A DNA stretch of 64,000 bases from Planctomycetota bacterium (GTDB taxonomy: Bacteria; Planctomycetota; Phycisphaerae; UBA1845; UTPLA1): positions 144,405 to 208,404 of the forward strand of contig JADJRI010000005.1 of NCBI GenBank assembly GCA_016712275.1, read 5' to 3'. The notes under the pieces were generated by a model that saw nothing but the letters and a program-made list of their open reading frames with translations, made no database searches and had not been told where the DNA came from. Made by a program: the position numbers and the translations under genes. Positions within the stretch are counted from its first letter, which is position 1. Each line of letters starts with the position of its first letter. This document shows, piece after piece, positions 39,193 through 48,160 of the stretch.

Positions 39193-40209
39193 ATGCGACG
39201 ATTGATGTCTATTTTGGCGTGTCTGGCAGCATGTAGCTTGGGCGTTTCGACGGCATTTGCCGGCGGACCCGGTTGCTCGGCCCAAAAGAGCGGCGAAAAA
39301 ACCGCAAGCTGCAGCAAGAGCGCTTCATCCTGCTGCTCGCAGATGGGCGAATTCCCAACCATGGTTCGAATGGTCGGCGATAAGACCGTCGGATGCCCGA
39401 TGACGGCCGAGAAGATGGCCAAAGAGTCGAACAGCAAGGTCATGTTCGCGGTCGCCGGCGAAAAATTCGACAACGAACCGGCCGCGTGGGAGGCACTGGC
39501 CGACAGTTCCGAAATGTTCGTCAAGAAATTCACGACCATTGCCTGCGTCATGGAAGGCAAGACCTATTTCGTGTGCGATGAAGGCGCGAAGTCCTGCTCG
39601 ATGAAGTCGGCCGCCGCCGCCGGTTGCTGCAAGAGCGGCCAGGCGAAGACCGCTTCGGCCGGCGCGACCTGCAACAAGGGCGACATCAAGACCGCTTCCA
39701 CGGGCAGCCAGTGCAACAAGAGCAAGGGCGAGGCCAAGGTCGTCAAGGTCGAAGAAAACACCGGTGGCTCGAAGGCGACCGATGCCAAGAGTGCGGGCTG
39801 CTCAAAGAGCTGCGTTTCCAAGACCGGCGACGGCTCGGATTGCTGCAAGACCAAGGAAGCCAAGATGGCCGTCATCGACTCAAAGACTTGCGCCGAAATG
39901 TGCAAGAACTCGAAGGACGCCAAATTCATGGTCGCCGGCCGCACGCTCACCTCGTGGGATGAGGCCGTCAAGGCTCGCGACGAAGTTCGCACCGCCATCA
40001 ACGCCGTCAAGATGAAGTACATCGTGGATGGCAAGGAAGTGGATTGTGCGTCCAAGGTCTGCCCGAAGGCGAAGGCCGCTCACAAGGTGAAGTATGTCGT
40101 CGGCGAAAAGAACATGGAATGCGAATTGATGGCTCGCGTCGAGCTGGCCAAGGCCCAGTATGATGCCGCCAAGTCGAATGGCACCAAGACTGTCGCCACG
40201 AAGATGTAA
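39193..40209 (+). CDS. Cysteine-rich secreted protein, metal-binding candidate
   Basis: A signal peptide (MRRLMSILACLAACSLG to AFA) is followed by a mature chain with 21 cysteines, many in CC pairs or near Lys/Ser (SSCCSQ, GCCKSG, SDCCKT). Two related units surround a low-complexity Lys/Gly/Ser centre: GCPMTAEKMAKESNSKVMFAVAGEKF with IACVMEGKTYFVCDE, and TCAEMCKNSKDAKFMVAGRT with MKYIVDGKEVDCASKVCPK and VKYVVGEKNMECELMARVEL. Lys codons are almost all AAG and the gene has its own promoter and a strong terminator, so it is probably well expressed. Binding of metal or a role in thiol chemistry is inferred only from the cysteines. Confidence 0.85.
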   Translation: MRRLMSILACLAACSLGVSTAFAGGPGCSAQKSGEKTASCSKSASSCCSQMGEFPTMVRMVGDKTVGCPMTAEKMAKESNSKVMFAVAGEKFDNEPAAWEALADSSEMFVKKFTTIACVMEGKTYFVCDEGAKSCSMKSAAAAGCCKSGQAKTASAGATCNKGDIKTASTGSQCNKSKGEAKVVKVEENTGGSKATDAKSAGCSKSCVSKTGDGSDCCKTKEAKMAVIDSKTCAEMCKNSKDAKFMVAGRTLTSWDEAVKARDEVRTAINAVKMKYIVDGKEVDCASKVCPKAKAAHKVKYVVGEKNMECELMARVELAKAQYDAAKSNGTKTVATKM

Positions 40210-40270
40210 TTTTCCACACGATCGTTCGACGCCCCAACGCGTACGATCGATTCGAGTGATACGGTACGAA

Positions 40271-40305
40271 AGGGCCCGCCGAGCGAAAATCGGCGGGCCC
40301 TTTTT
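40271..40305 (+). terminator. Strong rho-independent terminator
   Basis: AGGGCCCGCCGA pairs with TCGGCGGGCCCT across a short loop and is followed by TTTT (40301-40305). It ends the cysteine-rich protein transcript. Confidence 0.93.
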
Positions 40306-40384
40306 ACATTCAGGGAGCGCGTTATTCTCCATGCGAATCAACAGGATCCGAGAATTTTGTCAGATCGATCGTTAAACTGGAAAC

Positions 40385-41509
40385 ATGCATCGCCGAAATC
40401 ACTTCAAACCGGGAACCGGCGGCGCTTTCGTCGCACTGCTGTCCTTCTTCGCGTCGTTGTCGTCCTGTGACGTTGCCTTTCCATTGATTGCACCCCATGG
40501 CTCGCAGATGCTCGTTTCCATCGACGGGCGATTCGTCAACATGGTCAGTACTGAACTGCATGCGGCATGGACCAAAAATGGCTTCGCCGATTCCGATGCC
40601 ATTCGAGAAATCACCCGGCAGTTCTACGCATCGTTTCGAGACGAGGCCGAATTCCTGGTCATCACTACGCCCGATCCCCTGCTCGGAGGCAGCTCGCTTC
40701 GCGTCTTCAACGATGTGACCGGCACCGGCCTTGCCCGAATCGATCGACGCCCGGAGTTCGGCGCGAAAGATTCGCTTGCACAAATCATCAGTCTCATGGG
40801 CCGCAATGAGCTGACCATTCGCACTGCAATTCATGAGATCGGCCACCGCTGGGCCAATCGCCTTAAAGGCGACATCGCACTGGCATCGCCGACAACAGTG
40901 GCCGTGGGTCACTGGGGATTCTGTGACGTAAACGGACCCCTGGGAGGATTCGCCCGCGATTCGCTCGAATCGCTCGGGAACAATCTCTATCGCGGCGCAG
41001 TCGCCCCCGCGGGATACGCGGTCAATACGGTTTCGTACGCGCCGCTCGAACTTTACCTGATGGGCCTGATGCCGGCGGAGGAGGTGCCCGACGTCACGGT
41101 CGCCGTAAATCCGGTTGTCACCTCCCAGGACTTCGGCACGACGACGTTTCAAGCGGACGAATTGCGCGTGGTTTCGATCGATCGAATCATCGAACAGAAC
41201 GGACCAAGGGTGCCGGCATTTCGCGACGCACCCAATGAATTTTCAATCGCCTTCATCGTGCTGACGCCCGGCATTCTGAGTATTCAGGATCAACATTTCT
41301 ATTCACGGGCCATCGACTTCTTAACGCGCGCGGAACCCATTACCCTCATGCAGGTCTTCAAATCGGTTGACGAACTTACGCCGGTCAAACTTGAGCAGGA
41401 TGCGTTTGAGGCGGCCGGCTTGAATCGCTTCCAGAATTTTCAAAGGGCGACCAACGGCCGGGGCACGCTGAAACTGCGATACGCTTCGGATTTGCGGCGA
41501 TTGTTTTGA
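40385..41509 (+). CDS. Putative lipoprotein metallopeptidase (HEIGH motif)
   Basis: About 374 residues. A signal stretch (FVALLSFFASLSSC) ends in a Cys that could be a lipobox. The centre has RTAIHEIGHRWANRL, a zinc-binding HExxH motif, with SYAPLELYLMGLMPAEEVPD about 75 residues later, a motif seen in some zinc endopeptidases after the active site. It probably works in the envelope or outside the cell. The substrate and exact family are unknown. Confidence 0.8.
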   Translation: MHRRNHFKPGTGGAFVALLSFFASLSSCDVAFPLIAPHGSQMLVSIDGRFVNMVSTELHAAWTKNGFADSDAIREITRQFYASFRDEAEFLVITTPDPLLGGSSLRVFNDVTGTGLARIDRRPEFGAKDSLAQIISLMGRNELTIRTAIHEIGHRWANRLKGDIALASPTTVAVGHWGFCDVNGPLGGFARDSLESLGNNLYRGAVAPAGYAVNTVSYAPLELYLMGLMPAEEVPDVTVAVNPVVTSQDFGTTTFQADELRVVSIDRIIEQNGPRVPAFRDAPNEFSIAFIVLTPGILSIQDQHFYSRAIDFLTRAEPITLMQVFKSVDELTPVKLEQDAFEAAGLNRFQNFQRATNGRGTLKLRYASDLRRLF

Positions 41510-41543
41510 ACTCGCGGCGACGCACAATAATTCTCGCGACCCG

Positions 41544-42326
41544 TCACAGTCGCACGATTTTCTTCGGATCGATTCTTAACACATTCAGATCGCCACGCAA
41601 TTCCAGCTCGCCAATAATTTCAGTTGGATCGCCGAGAAAGGGTATGGCAGCCTCATTCGCCGCGCTTCCATCCTGCAACACCACGAGGAAATAGGACTCC
41701 CGTCCCTTGGAGTCTCTCGTGACAAACATCGGTGGAATTCCGCCGCCAACGCAAAGCTGGGCGCACGCCTTGTGGGTCTTGCCGCCGCCGGGCTTCATCG
41801 CCCCGATGTAACACTTGGGATCGATCATCTCGCCACGCAACGAAACCGGCGACTCCATTTCGCTGCGCGGCGCCGGAGCCAACTCGCTCAGAGCGCTCTC
41901 CCGCGGATTCAGCAGTTCTACTGCATTGTCCTCGGAGGAAACTTCCAGCATCCGCCGTCCGTCGCGGCGCAAAATCGTCCCCCGGATGCGCACCGCCTTT
42001 CCATGAAATGGTCTGATCCGATCGGCCGCACCGAATTTCCCCTCTGAAACCAACAAGATGGTCGAGACGCCGCCGGACGCAGTCGTATCTTTGACTCGAA
42101 GCATTGCATAAGGATCGACCAGGGCAAGGCCGTCGAATGTTGTTGCTGTTGATGTGTCCCATGTCCCCATGCCGGGACTTTGCTGCATGGACGCAACAAC
42201 AATTCCCACCAATGCAGCGCCTGCGACCAAGCTGATCGAGGCCGCAATCGCAAAGCGCCGAACGCGCTGCGGCGTCGGCAAGTATCCAACAAAGAACTCG
42301 TCATGGCGATTTTGATCAGTTGACAT
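41544..42326 (-). CDS. Membrane-anchored protein with DPKCY...KACAQLC Cys motif
   Basis: About 260 residues. One N-terminal membrane helix (FAIAASISLVAGAALVGIVVA) is followed by a beta-rich part (GKAVRIRGTILRRDGRRMLEV) and a conserved-looking cysteine segment, DPKCYIGAMKPGGGKTHKAC then AQLCVGGGIPPMFV. The ATG at 42326 overlaps the end of the upstream ferric-reductase/Rieske gene, so it is in the same operon. The three cysteines could bind a metal or cofactor. No function is known to me. Confidence 0.82.
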   Translation of the reverse strand: MSTDQNRHDEFFVGYLPTPQRVRRFAIAASISLVAGAALVGIVVASMQQSPGMGTWDTSTATTFDGLALVDPYAMLRVKDTTASGGVSTILLVSEGKFGAADRIRPFHGKAVRIRGTILRRDGRRMLEVSSEDNAVELLNPRESALSELAPAPRSEMESPVSLRGEMIDPKCYIGAMKPGGGKTHKACAQLCVGGGIPPMFVTRDSKGRESYFLVVLQDGSAANEAAIPFLGDPTEIIGELELRGDLNVLRIDPKKIVRL

Positions 42327-43374
42327 CCGACGGACTCCCAATTCTGGCGGGCTCGACGTGCGTACCCGGCGGCAGTGGCGCCGGATCAAGCATGACTCGG
42401 CCGATATGGTTGTGAAGCTGGTAGGTCACGATCTTTTCCTGAAACGGCGGCGGAGACTGGCCATCTGCGGGTCTGTATTGCCACCCATGCCAGGGACATG
42501 TAATGCAACCATCAATGATCCGGCCCTCGGCGAGCGGTCCGCCTTGATGGGCGCACACGCCGCGCACGACCGAGATACAGTCGCCGCTGCGAAATACGGC
42601 AATACGCGGTTGTCCGGCGACACGGACACTCTTTGCACGGCCATCCGGTATCTCGCGACAATCTCCGAGATCGACCCATGCAATTGCAGGCGACGAACGT
42701 GAATCGATGCGGCGCTCCTTCAACCCTGCGGCGCAATGCAACGCTGTCACCGTGGTGACACCCACGGCAAGCAGAATCGGGTAAATCGTGCTGCGCTCCG
42801 ACTGCAACGCTCCAAAGGCGACGTGCGCGATCACCAGCGCATAGCAGGCATACACCGACATGTGAATCGATTTCCATGTGCGGGCCGACAGGTTCTTCAG
42901 CCAGAAGTCGTGACTTGTCGCGGCCAGCACCGCCAGAATGACCAGCGCCGCGACACCCAAAATCTGAAACGGCAGCGATCCCGCCACCAGAAAATCAATA
43001 TCATTCGTGAACAATGAAACAAGCGGATTGACACGCCCAAAGCCGTGGTAATAGCCCAGCACAACCAGCCCATGCAGGGCCGCCACCAGAAATGTGGTGA
43101 CTCCAAGATGACGCCGATTGTAAAGCAATGGCAGGAATCGCGGGCTCAGGCGGGCCAGCGGACCGATGCAAAGCACGATGTGTAGCAGCGTGATGGCACA
43201 AGTCGCCAAGGCGCGTATCAGCAGAATTTCGTCGCTGATCGCCTGTTGCCCTCCCCATGTCAACTTGCCAATGGCGAAAAAGACTGCGAGATAGGCCAGA
43301 ACGCCGCCGGCAATGACAAAATCGTAGACGCGCTTGCTGCGCGTCCATTGCACAGTCACATACCCGACACTCAT
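42316..43374 (-). CDS. Ferric reductase-like membrane protein fused to Rieske [2Fe-2S] domain
   Basis: The N-terminal two thirds has about six membrane helices with histidines typical of heme-binding ferric-reductase-like cores (AITLLHIVLCIGPLARL, ALHGLVVLGYYHGFG, KSIHMSVYACYALVIAHV). The C-terminal ~110 residues form a Rieske domain: GVCAHQGGPLAEG and CITCPWHGWQY give the two Cys-His pairs that hold the 2Fe-2S cluster. The protein therefore probably moves electrons across or along the inner membrane. It overlaps both neighbours: the small membrane gene before it and the Cys-motif gene after it. Confidence 0.92.
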   Translation of the reverse strand: MSVGYVTVQWTRSKRVYDFVIAGGVLAYLAVFFAIGKLTWGGQQAISDEILLIRALATCAITLLHIVLCIGPLARLSPRFLPLLYNRRHLGVTTFLVAALHGLVVLGYYHGFGRVNPLVSLFTNDIDFLVAGSLPFQILGVAALVILAVLAATSHDFWLKNLSARTWKSIHMSVYACYALVIAHVAFGALQSERSTIYPILLAVGVTTVTALHCAAGLKERRIDSRSSPAIAWVDLGDCREIPDGRAKSVRVAGQPRIAVFRSGDCISVVRGVCAHQGGPLAEGRIIDGCITCPWHGWQYRPADGQSPPPFQEKIVTYQLHNHIGRVMLDPAPLPPGTHVEPARIGSPSDVN

Positions 43375-43538
43375 GAGTGAGCTCCACGTGCAGAGGCGCC
43401 GGAGGAATGAGGCGCTGGGTATCCATCCTGCACCGGAATCGGCCGACGCGTCGCAATCGAAAAAGCGAGCAGACCGGCGACGACAGGGCCGATGATGAGC
43501 CAGACGCGACGATGAAATCTACGTTGATTGAATGTCAT
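43371..43538 (-). CDS. Small single-pass membrane protein in the Rieske operon
   Basis: About 55 residues with one hydrophobic segment (WLIIGPVVAGLLAFSIA) and a Pro/Ser-rich tail. It overlaps the start of the ferric-reductase/Rieske gene (ATGA). The ATG at 43538 was chosen; a TTG at 43559 is possible. Small size makes it less certain, but the overlap supports translation. Confidence 0.6.
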   Translation of the reverse strand: MTFNQRRFHRRVWLIIGPVVAGLLAFSIATRRPIPVQDGYPAPHSSGASARGAHS

Positions 43539-43570
43539 TGTTAATGCATCATTGTTCAAGGGAGTGGCAA

Positions 43571-43822
43571 TTACAGTGAAGGTTGCCGCTCAATCCTCGA
43601 TTTGCGTAAGGCGCTGATCCACATTCGAATCAGAATCGGCCACAACAACACAGAGCCCGGAAGCAGCAGAGCACGCACGGCAACGGATGCGCCGTGTGCG
43701 ACCGAATCCACCCGGGCGATGCCGCGCGTCACGAAGGCCAATCCGAACACAACGCCGACCGCAAGGTAACCGCCCAAGACTGAAAGGATAAACAATGCCA
43801 CGGTATGCACCCGCCTTTTCAA
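43571..43822 (-). CDS. Small two-pass membrane protein, first gene of the Rieske operon
   Basis: About 83 residues with two hydrophobic segments (TVALFILSVLGGYLAVGVVFG and AVRALLLPGSVLLWPILI). It starts with TTG at 43822 and lies about 30 bases ahead of the next small gene, in the same direction. Likely a subunit or assembly factor of the redox complex, inferred from position. Confidence 0.6.
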   Translation of the reverse strand: MKRRVHTVALFILSVLGGYLAVGVVFGLAFVTRGIARVDSVAHGASVAVRALLLPGSVLLWPILIRMWISALRKSRIERQPSL

Positions 43823-43988
43823 CAGTTCGATTCGCGGACATATGCACGGGTTACAATGCTACTCCAATATTGCACAATCAGGACATCAATCCATCTCATG
43901 TAACCTCAATAAAGTCTTCGAATCAAAACAGCAGCATGCCTCACCTTGTGGCAACCCATTCAACCCTTTGCTTTTGGAGTACCCAGCC

Positions 43989-44963
43989 GTGTTGAACATT
44001 CGAGTTTTGATTTCGACCGTATTGATTGCATCGAGTCTTGCAGGCGCCGACGATTCCAAGAAGGCCTCACACGCGCGTAAGCCCGTCGATTACACGCTCA
44101 CCTCTGCGGCAGGTGACAATAGCCTTCGTCTGTCTGAAACACGGGGACGGTTTGTCGCGCTCCATTTCTTATTGAAGACGGATTGCCCGATTTGCGCTCG
44201 TCATGTGCAGGAGTATGTTCGCAATGCACCTTCGGTTGCGGGCGTTGTGCACCTGTTCATCAAGCCCGATTCGGCCGACGACATCAAGTCCTGGTCGAAA
44301 ATGCTGGGAGAGACGGCCGGCAAGGTTACGCTCTATCGGGACGCAAACGCCCAGTTCGCCAAGAAACTGAAAATCCCGGACGGCTATAACTTTCACAACG
44401 AAAGCGTGCATTTTCCAGCCTTGGTCGTTCTGGATCGCGATGGCGTCGAGGCATTTCGATATGTCGGCAAGGACACGACCGACCGAATGCCATTCAGCAA
44501 GTTTGCCCTCAAACTGATGGAGCTGTCACAAAACGAATCGATCTGTGAGTACAACCTAGAGGGTGAGAAAATCGGCCTCAAAGGACATGACCCGGTGGCC
44601 TACTTCACCGTGAATCGCGCCGAAAAAGGTCGCGACAACCTCACCTCGATCTACCGCGGTGTGACCTACCGCTTCGTATCGCCGGAAAATCGTGAGCTGT
44701 TTGCCGCTGACCCGGAGAGTTTCATGCCTGCTTATGGCGGCTGGTGCGCGACGGCGATGGCGGACGGCGGAAAGAAGGTGGATATTGATCCTGGCAATTA
44801 CAAGATTTCCAATAACCGGCTGCTTCTTTTTTATAAGGGGTGGCTGGGCAATGCACTGAATGATTGGAACAAGGACGAACAGGGAAACCTCGTCAAAGCG
44901 GATGCGGAGTGGAAAAAAATCGCGCCCCATGACGCGCCCAAGTCCTACACTCACAAAAAGTAG
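43989..44963 (+). CDS. Exported thioredoxin-like protein fused to a YHS domain
   Basis: The GTG at 43989 (or the TTG next to it) follows a GGAG site. The signal is short (VLISTVLIASSLAGA). The N-terminal domain is redoxin/thioredoxin-like: RGRFVALHFLLKTDCPICARH with a CPIC active site, and a VLDRDGVEAFRYVG end. The C-terminal domain is a YHS domain (KGHDPVAYFTVNRAEKG, YRFVSPENRELFAADPESF, YGGWCATAMADG), often linked to metal handling. It is divergent from the Rieske operon and shares its redox theme. Confidence 0.85.
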   Translation: MLNIRVLISTVLIASSLAGADDSKKASHARKPVDYTLTSAAGDNSLRLSETRGRFVALHFLLKTDCPICARHVQEYVRNAPSVAGVVHLFIKPDSADDIKSWSKMLGETAGKVTLYRDANAQFAKKLKIPDGYNFHNESVHFPALVVLDRDGVEAFRYVGKDTTDRMPFSKFALKLMELSQNESICEYNLEGEKIGLKGHDPVAYFTVNRAEKGRDNLTSIYRGVTYRFVSPENRELFAADPESFMPAYGGWCATAMADGGKKVDIDPGNYKISNNRLLLFYKGWLGNALNDWNKDEQGNLVKADAEWKKIAPHDAPKSYTHKK

Positions 44964-45164
44964 GAATTGCCGGCGGTATCTGTCTTCGTGGTGCCCTAAA
45001 TACGTTACCGCGAAGAAATGCTCGTAACTTACTATGAGGAAACGACTTATGGCCGACGGTTGCTTTTCCCTTTACGGGCATCCGATGACTATCGTAAGCT
45101 ACTCACCACGATTCCGGCGGTGCCGTTTGCCGTAACGGGCTCCCGGAAGAAATTGCGAGATTAC

Positions 45165-45761
45165 ATGAATCGAGCACCTTGTCGCGGGACGGTCATCGAA
45201 GAGAAGTCGGTCGCTCGTCAACCCGAGGCGTCGCCACGCGTGGGCGCGCTCATTCAATGCATGCGACAGCTTCGGATGTTGCTCGCCAATCTGACCGATC
45301 AGCAATATTCCCAGAAACCGGTTGGCTATTTTCAAAGCAGCCTGGGCAGCCATGTTCGCCATTCGCTCGATCATGTTCGCGCGCTTCTCCGAGCGCGTTC
45401 TGAACAGTTCATTGACTATGACGATCGCCTTCGAAAAACCGAGATTGAGTTCGGCCGAATGGCCGCCATTTCGGAAATTCTCAGTTTTGAACGCGATCTC
45501 GGTGAAGTAGCTGAAGCGGAACTTAACCGCCCGCTGTTGATTCGCGCGATGCTGACAGGCGACGGCATTGCAATCGATGCACAAACCAGCATCGGCCGCG
45601 AACTGGCGTTTGTCGTCAGCCATACAATTCATCACAACGCGCTCATCGGCGCCATGCTGCATCAGTTTGGTGTCGTCCCACCCGCGGATTTCGGTCTGGC
45701 GCCATCGACCGTTGCCTATCAAGTTGAAGCGGCATGTGTACCGTCACCATCGTTCCATTGA
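45165..45761 (+). CDS. DinB-like family protein
   Basis: A four-helix protein of the DinB/YfiT type: LRMLLANLTDQQYSQKP, SSLGSHVRHSLDHV, and FVVSHTIHHNALIGAMLHQFGV with the His residues that bind metal in the family, ending in FGLAPST. Members include thiol transferases; the substrate is unknown. The ATG at 45165 was chosen; the frame is open to 45018. Its end overlaps the NRDE gene start by 28 bases, so the two are an operon. Confidence 0.82.
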   Translation: MNRAPCRGTVIEEKSVARQPEASPRVGALIQCMRQLRMLLANLTDQQYSQKPVGYFQSSLGSHVRHSLDHVRALLRARSEQFIDYDDRLRKTEIEFGRMAAISEILSFERDLGEVAEAELNRPLLIRAMLTGDGIAIDAQTSIGRELAFVVSHTIHHNALIGAMLHQFGVVPPADFGLAPSTVAYQVEAACVPSPSFH

Positions 45762-46537
45762 GCCGGCCGGATGCTTTCGAGCGCGGTTTTCGGCTGGTCG
45801 CCAATCGCGATGAGCTTCGCATCCGGCCTGCAGCGCTGCCTCCCGTGATTCGCGTGTTCGGAACTCGCACGGCAATTCTTCCCATCGATCCGGTCAGCGA
45901 TGGCACATGGATTGCGGTAAACGAAGCGGGGTTGGCAATGACGCTTCTCAACGTGAACCCTGCGAGTCGTGCCGACATCATTACACACATGGAAAAGCCG
46001 CTATGGAGTCGCGGAAGGATCATTCCCGGTCTCTTGAAGCTGGGTTCGCTTGAGGAGACCGCAGCGGCCATTCAAGCCATATCGGTAAAGGATTTCGCAC
46101 CCTTTCGCTTGATCGTCGCCGATGGCCATCGCGCCATGGAATTTCTGAGTGACGGCGACCAGATTCGAACGGGAATCACCACCACGATGCAGAGGCCTCT
46201 GTTCTTTACTTCATCCGGTCTGGGCGACCATCTGGTGGATGCACCGCGACGTGCATTATTCAACGAGACATTTTCAGACAATGTGCCTGGCGACAAATGG
46301 CTAACGCTGCAAGATGCATTTCATTCTCACTCGTGGCCCGACCAGCTTCATCTGAGCGTGTGCATGCAACGTAGTGAGGCGTGGACCGTCAGCATGTCCG
46401 TGATTGAGGTTACTTCTGAACAAGTACAACTTGCTTATCGTCCCGGACTTCCCGACCGGCCGTCCGCGACCTTCACTGAGCGCTTGCCGCGATTGGGAAA
46501 TTCCAATTCCGCGCACTTGCTGAAGGAGCGGCCGTGA
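45734..46537 (+). CDS. NRDE (TANGO2) family protein
   Basis: About 267 residues. It starts MCTVTIVP, giving the Cys2 thought to act as an N-terminal nucleophile, and has the family signature FRLVANRDELRIRP. The rest (DGTWIAVNEAGLAMTLLNV) also fits. The role of the family in bacteria is not settled. It is the middle gene of an overlapping trio: its stop overlaps the GTG start of the DedA/ATP-grasp gene. Confidence 0.92.
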   Translation: MCTVTIVPLSRPDAFERGFRLVANRDELRIRPAALPPVIRVFGTRTAILPIDPVSDGTWIAVNEAGLAMTLLNVNPASRADIITHMEKPLWSRGRIIPGLLKLGSLEETAAAIQAISVKDFAPFRLIVADGHRAMEFLSDGDQIRTGITTTMQRPLFFTSSGLGDHLVDAPRRALFNETFSDNVPGDKWLTLQDAFHSHSWPDQLHLSVCMQRSEAWTVSMSVIEVTSEQVQLAYRPGLPDRPSATFTERLPRLGNSNSAHLLKERP

Positions 46538-48160
46538 ACGTTGAAGTTGATGCAACGCCATTTCTTCAGACGCTTGCACTGATTGCGTCGACATTTGCCT
46601 CGGAGGACATGACCTGCGTCGCCGCCGGCATTCTGGCGCGCGTCGGGAAACTACACCTCACGACCGCCATGATCGGTTGCTTTCTCGGAATCTATCTCGG
46701 CGATATCGGCCTGTGGCTGATCGGCCGAATCATGGGGCGCCGCGTACTCGAATGGAATTGGTGCGCTCGGAAGTTGCCGCGCCCGCATCGATTCGTTCGG
46801 CCATTGGTTCGATCGCCATGGCTGGCGCGCAGTTCTGGCCAGCAGATTCATGCCGGGCACGCGCGTGCCCGTCTATGTGGCCGCCGGCATCGTTGGTAAT
46901 CGACCACTTGCCTTCATGACGTGGACCTTCATGGCGGTGGCGATTTGGACGCCGTTGATCGTGGGGCTGGCCGCACTGTTGGGTCCCGTCGTAATGGAGC
47001 CCATGACGAGGTTTTTCAATGGCGGCTGGGTCGCGATGGTCGCCGCCGTACTCTTGCTCTTCGCTGCCACGCGACTGGCAGCGTTGTCCTGCACCGATCC
47101 GGGTCGGGCAAAGCTCGTCGCCAAGGTGTCGAAGCTGTGGCGCTGGGAATTCTGGCCGACCTGGCTTTTCTACATTCCGGTGTATCCCTGGATTGCCTGG
47201 CTGGCCATACGCTACCGTGGGCTTTCGATTCCAACCGCCGCCAATCCAGCCATTCCGCAAGGGGGCATTGTCGGCGAATCGAAGGCGGAGATTCTCGCAA
47301 AACTGCCCTCAGAGTGGGTATTGCCATTCGCACGTCTGGAATCGGGCGCATCTGACGGGCGTATGGCACTGCTGGCACGATTCATGAACGAATGCTTGAC
47401 ATGCTTTCCGGTCATCCTGAAGCCGGACAGCGGCGAGCGTGGCGCGAGCGTGCGGCTGGTTCGCGATGAGTCGTCCGCCCATGCATACTTCGAACAAACC
47501 TCCGGACCGGTGCTGGCACAGGCCTACCATCCCGGCCCCTATGAAGCCGGCATTTTCTACTATCGAATGCCTGATGAACCGAAGGGACGCATTTTCTCCA
47601 TCACCGACAAGCAGTTTTCCTATCTGTGCGGCGACGGCATACATACCGTCGAGCAGCTCATCTGGAAACATCCGCGCTTTCGCATGCAAGCTCGCACCTT
47701 CCTTAAACGACATGCCGCCAATGCCGATCGCATTCTGAAGAGCGGCGAATCGCTGCGACTGGCTGAAGCGGGAAATCACTGCCAGGGAACGCTATTCAAG
47801 GATGGATCCCGCCTCATCACCCCCATGCTTGCGGATGCGATTGACGCCATCGCCCGCGAATTCGATGGATTTTATTTTGGCCGATTCGACGTGCGATATG
47901 CGGATGCGGATTTGTTGAGAAACGGCGGCGGCTTTCAAATCATCGAACTAAACGGCGTCACCTCGGAATCGACCAACATTTACGATCCTGCGTGGACGAT
48001 GCTTCGGGCATACCGGACGCTCTTTCGCCAATGGTCCATCCTCTTTGCCATCGGCGCGGCCAATCGAGCGCGCGGCATTCGATCGACATCGATCATGCAA
48101 GTCTTGGCGCACGTCAACACGAATTACCGCTTGCGTCGTCTCGACCCGCTCGCCGACTGA
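46534..48160 (+). CDS. DedA/SNARE-type membrane domain fused to ATP-grasp ligase-like domain (frameshifted)
   Basis: The GTG at 46534 follows an AAGGAG site. The N-terminus is a DedA/VTT domain: SEDMTCVAAGILA, CFLGIYLGDIGLWLIGR, then, across two closely spaced frameshifts near 46765 and 46800, FGHWFDRHGW and LASRFMPGTRVPVYVAAG. Two or three further helices follow. The C-terminal ~290 residues resemble an ATP-grasp ligase: VILKPDSGERG, then GFYFGRFDVRYAD and FQIIELNGVTSESTNIYDP, the Mg/ATP region. It would thus be a membrane transporter-like protein with a ligase or carboxylate-amine activity. It converges on and overlaps tag. Confidence 0.82.
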
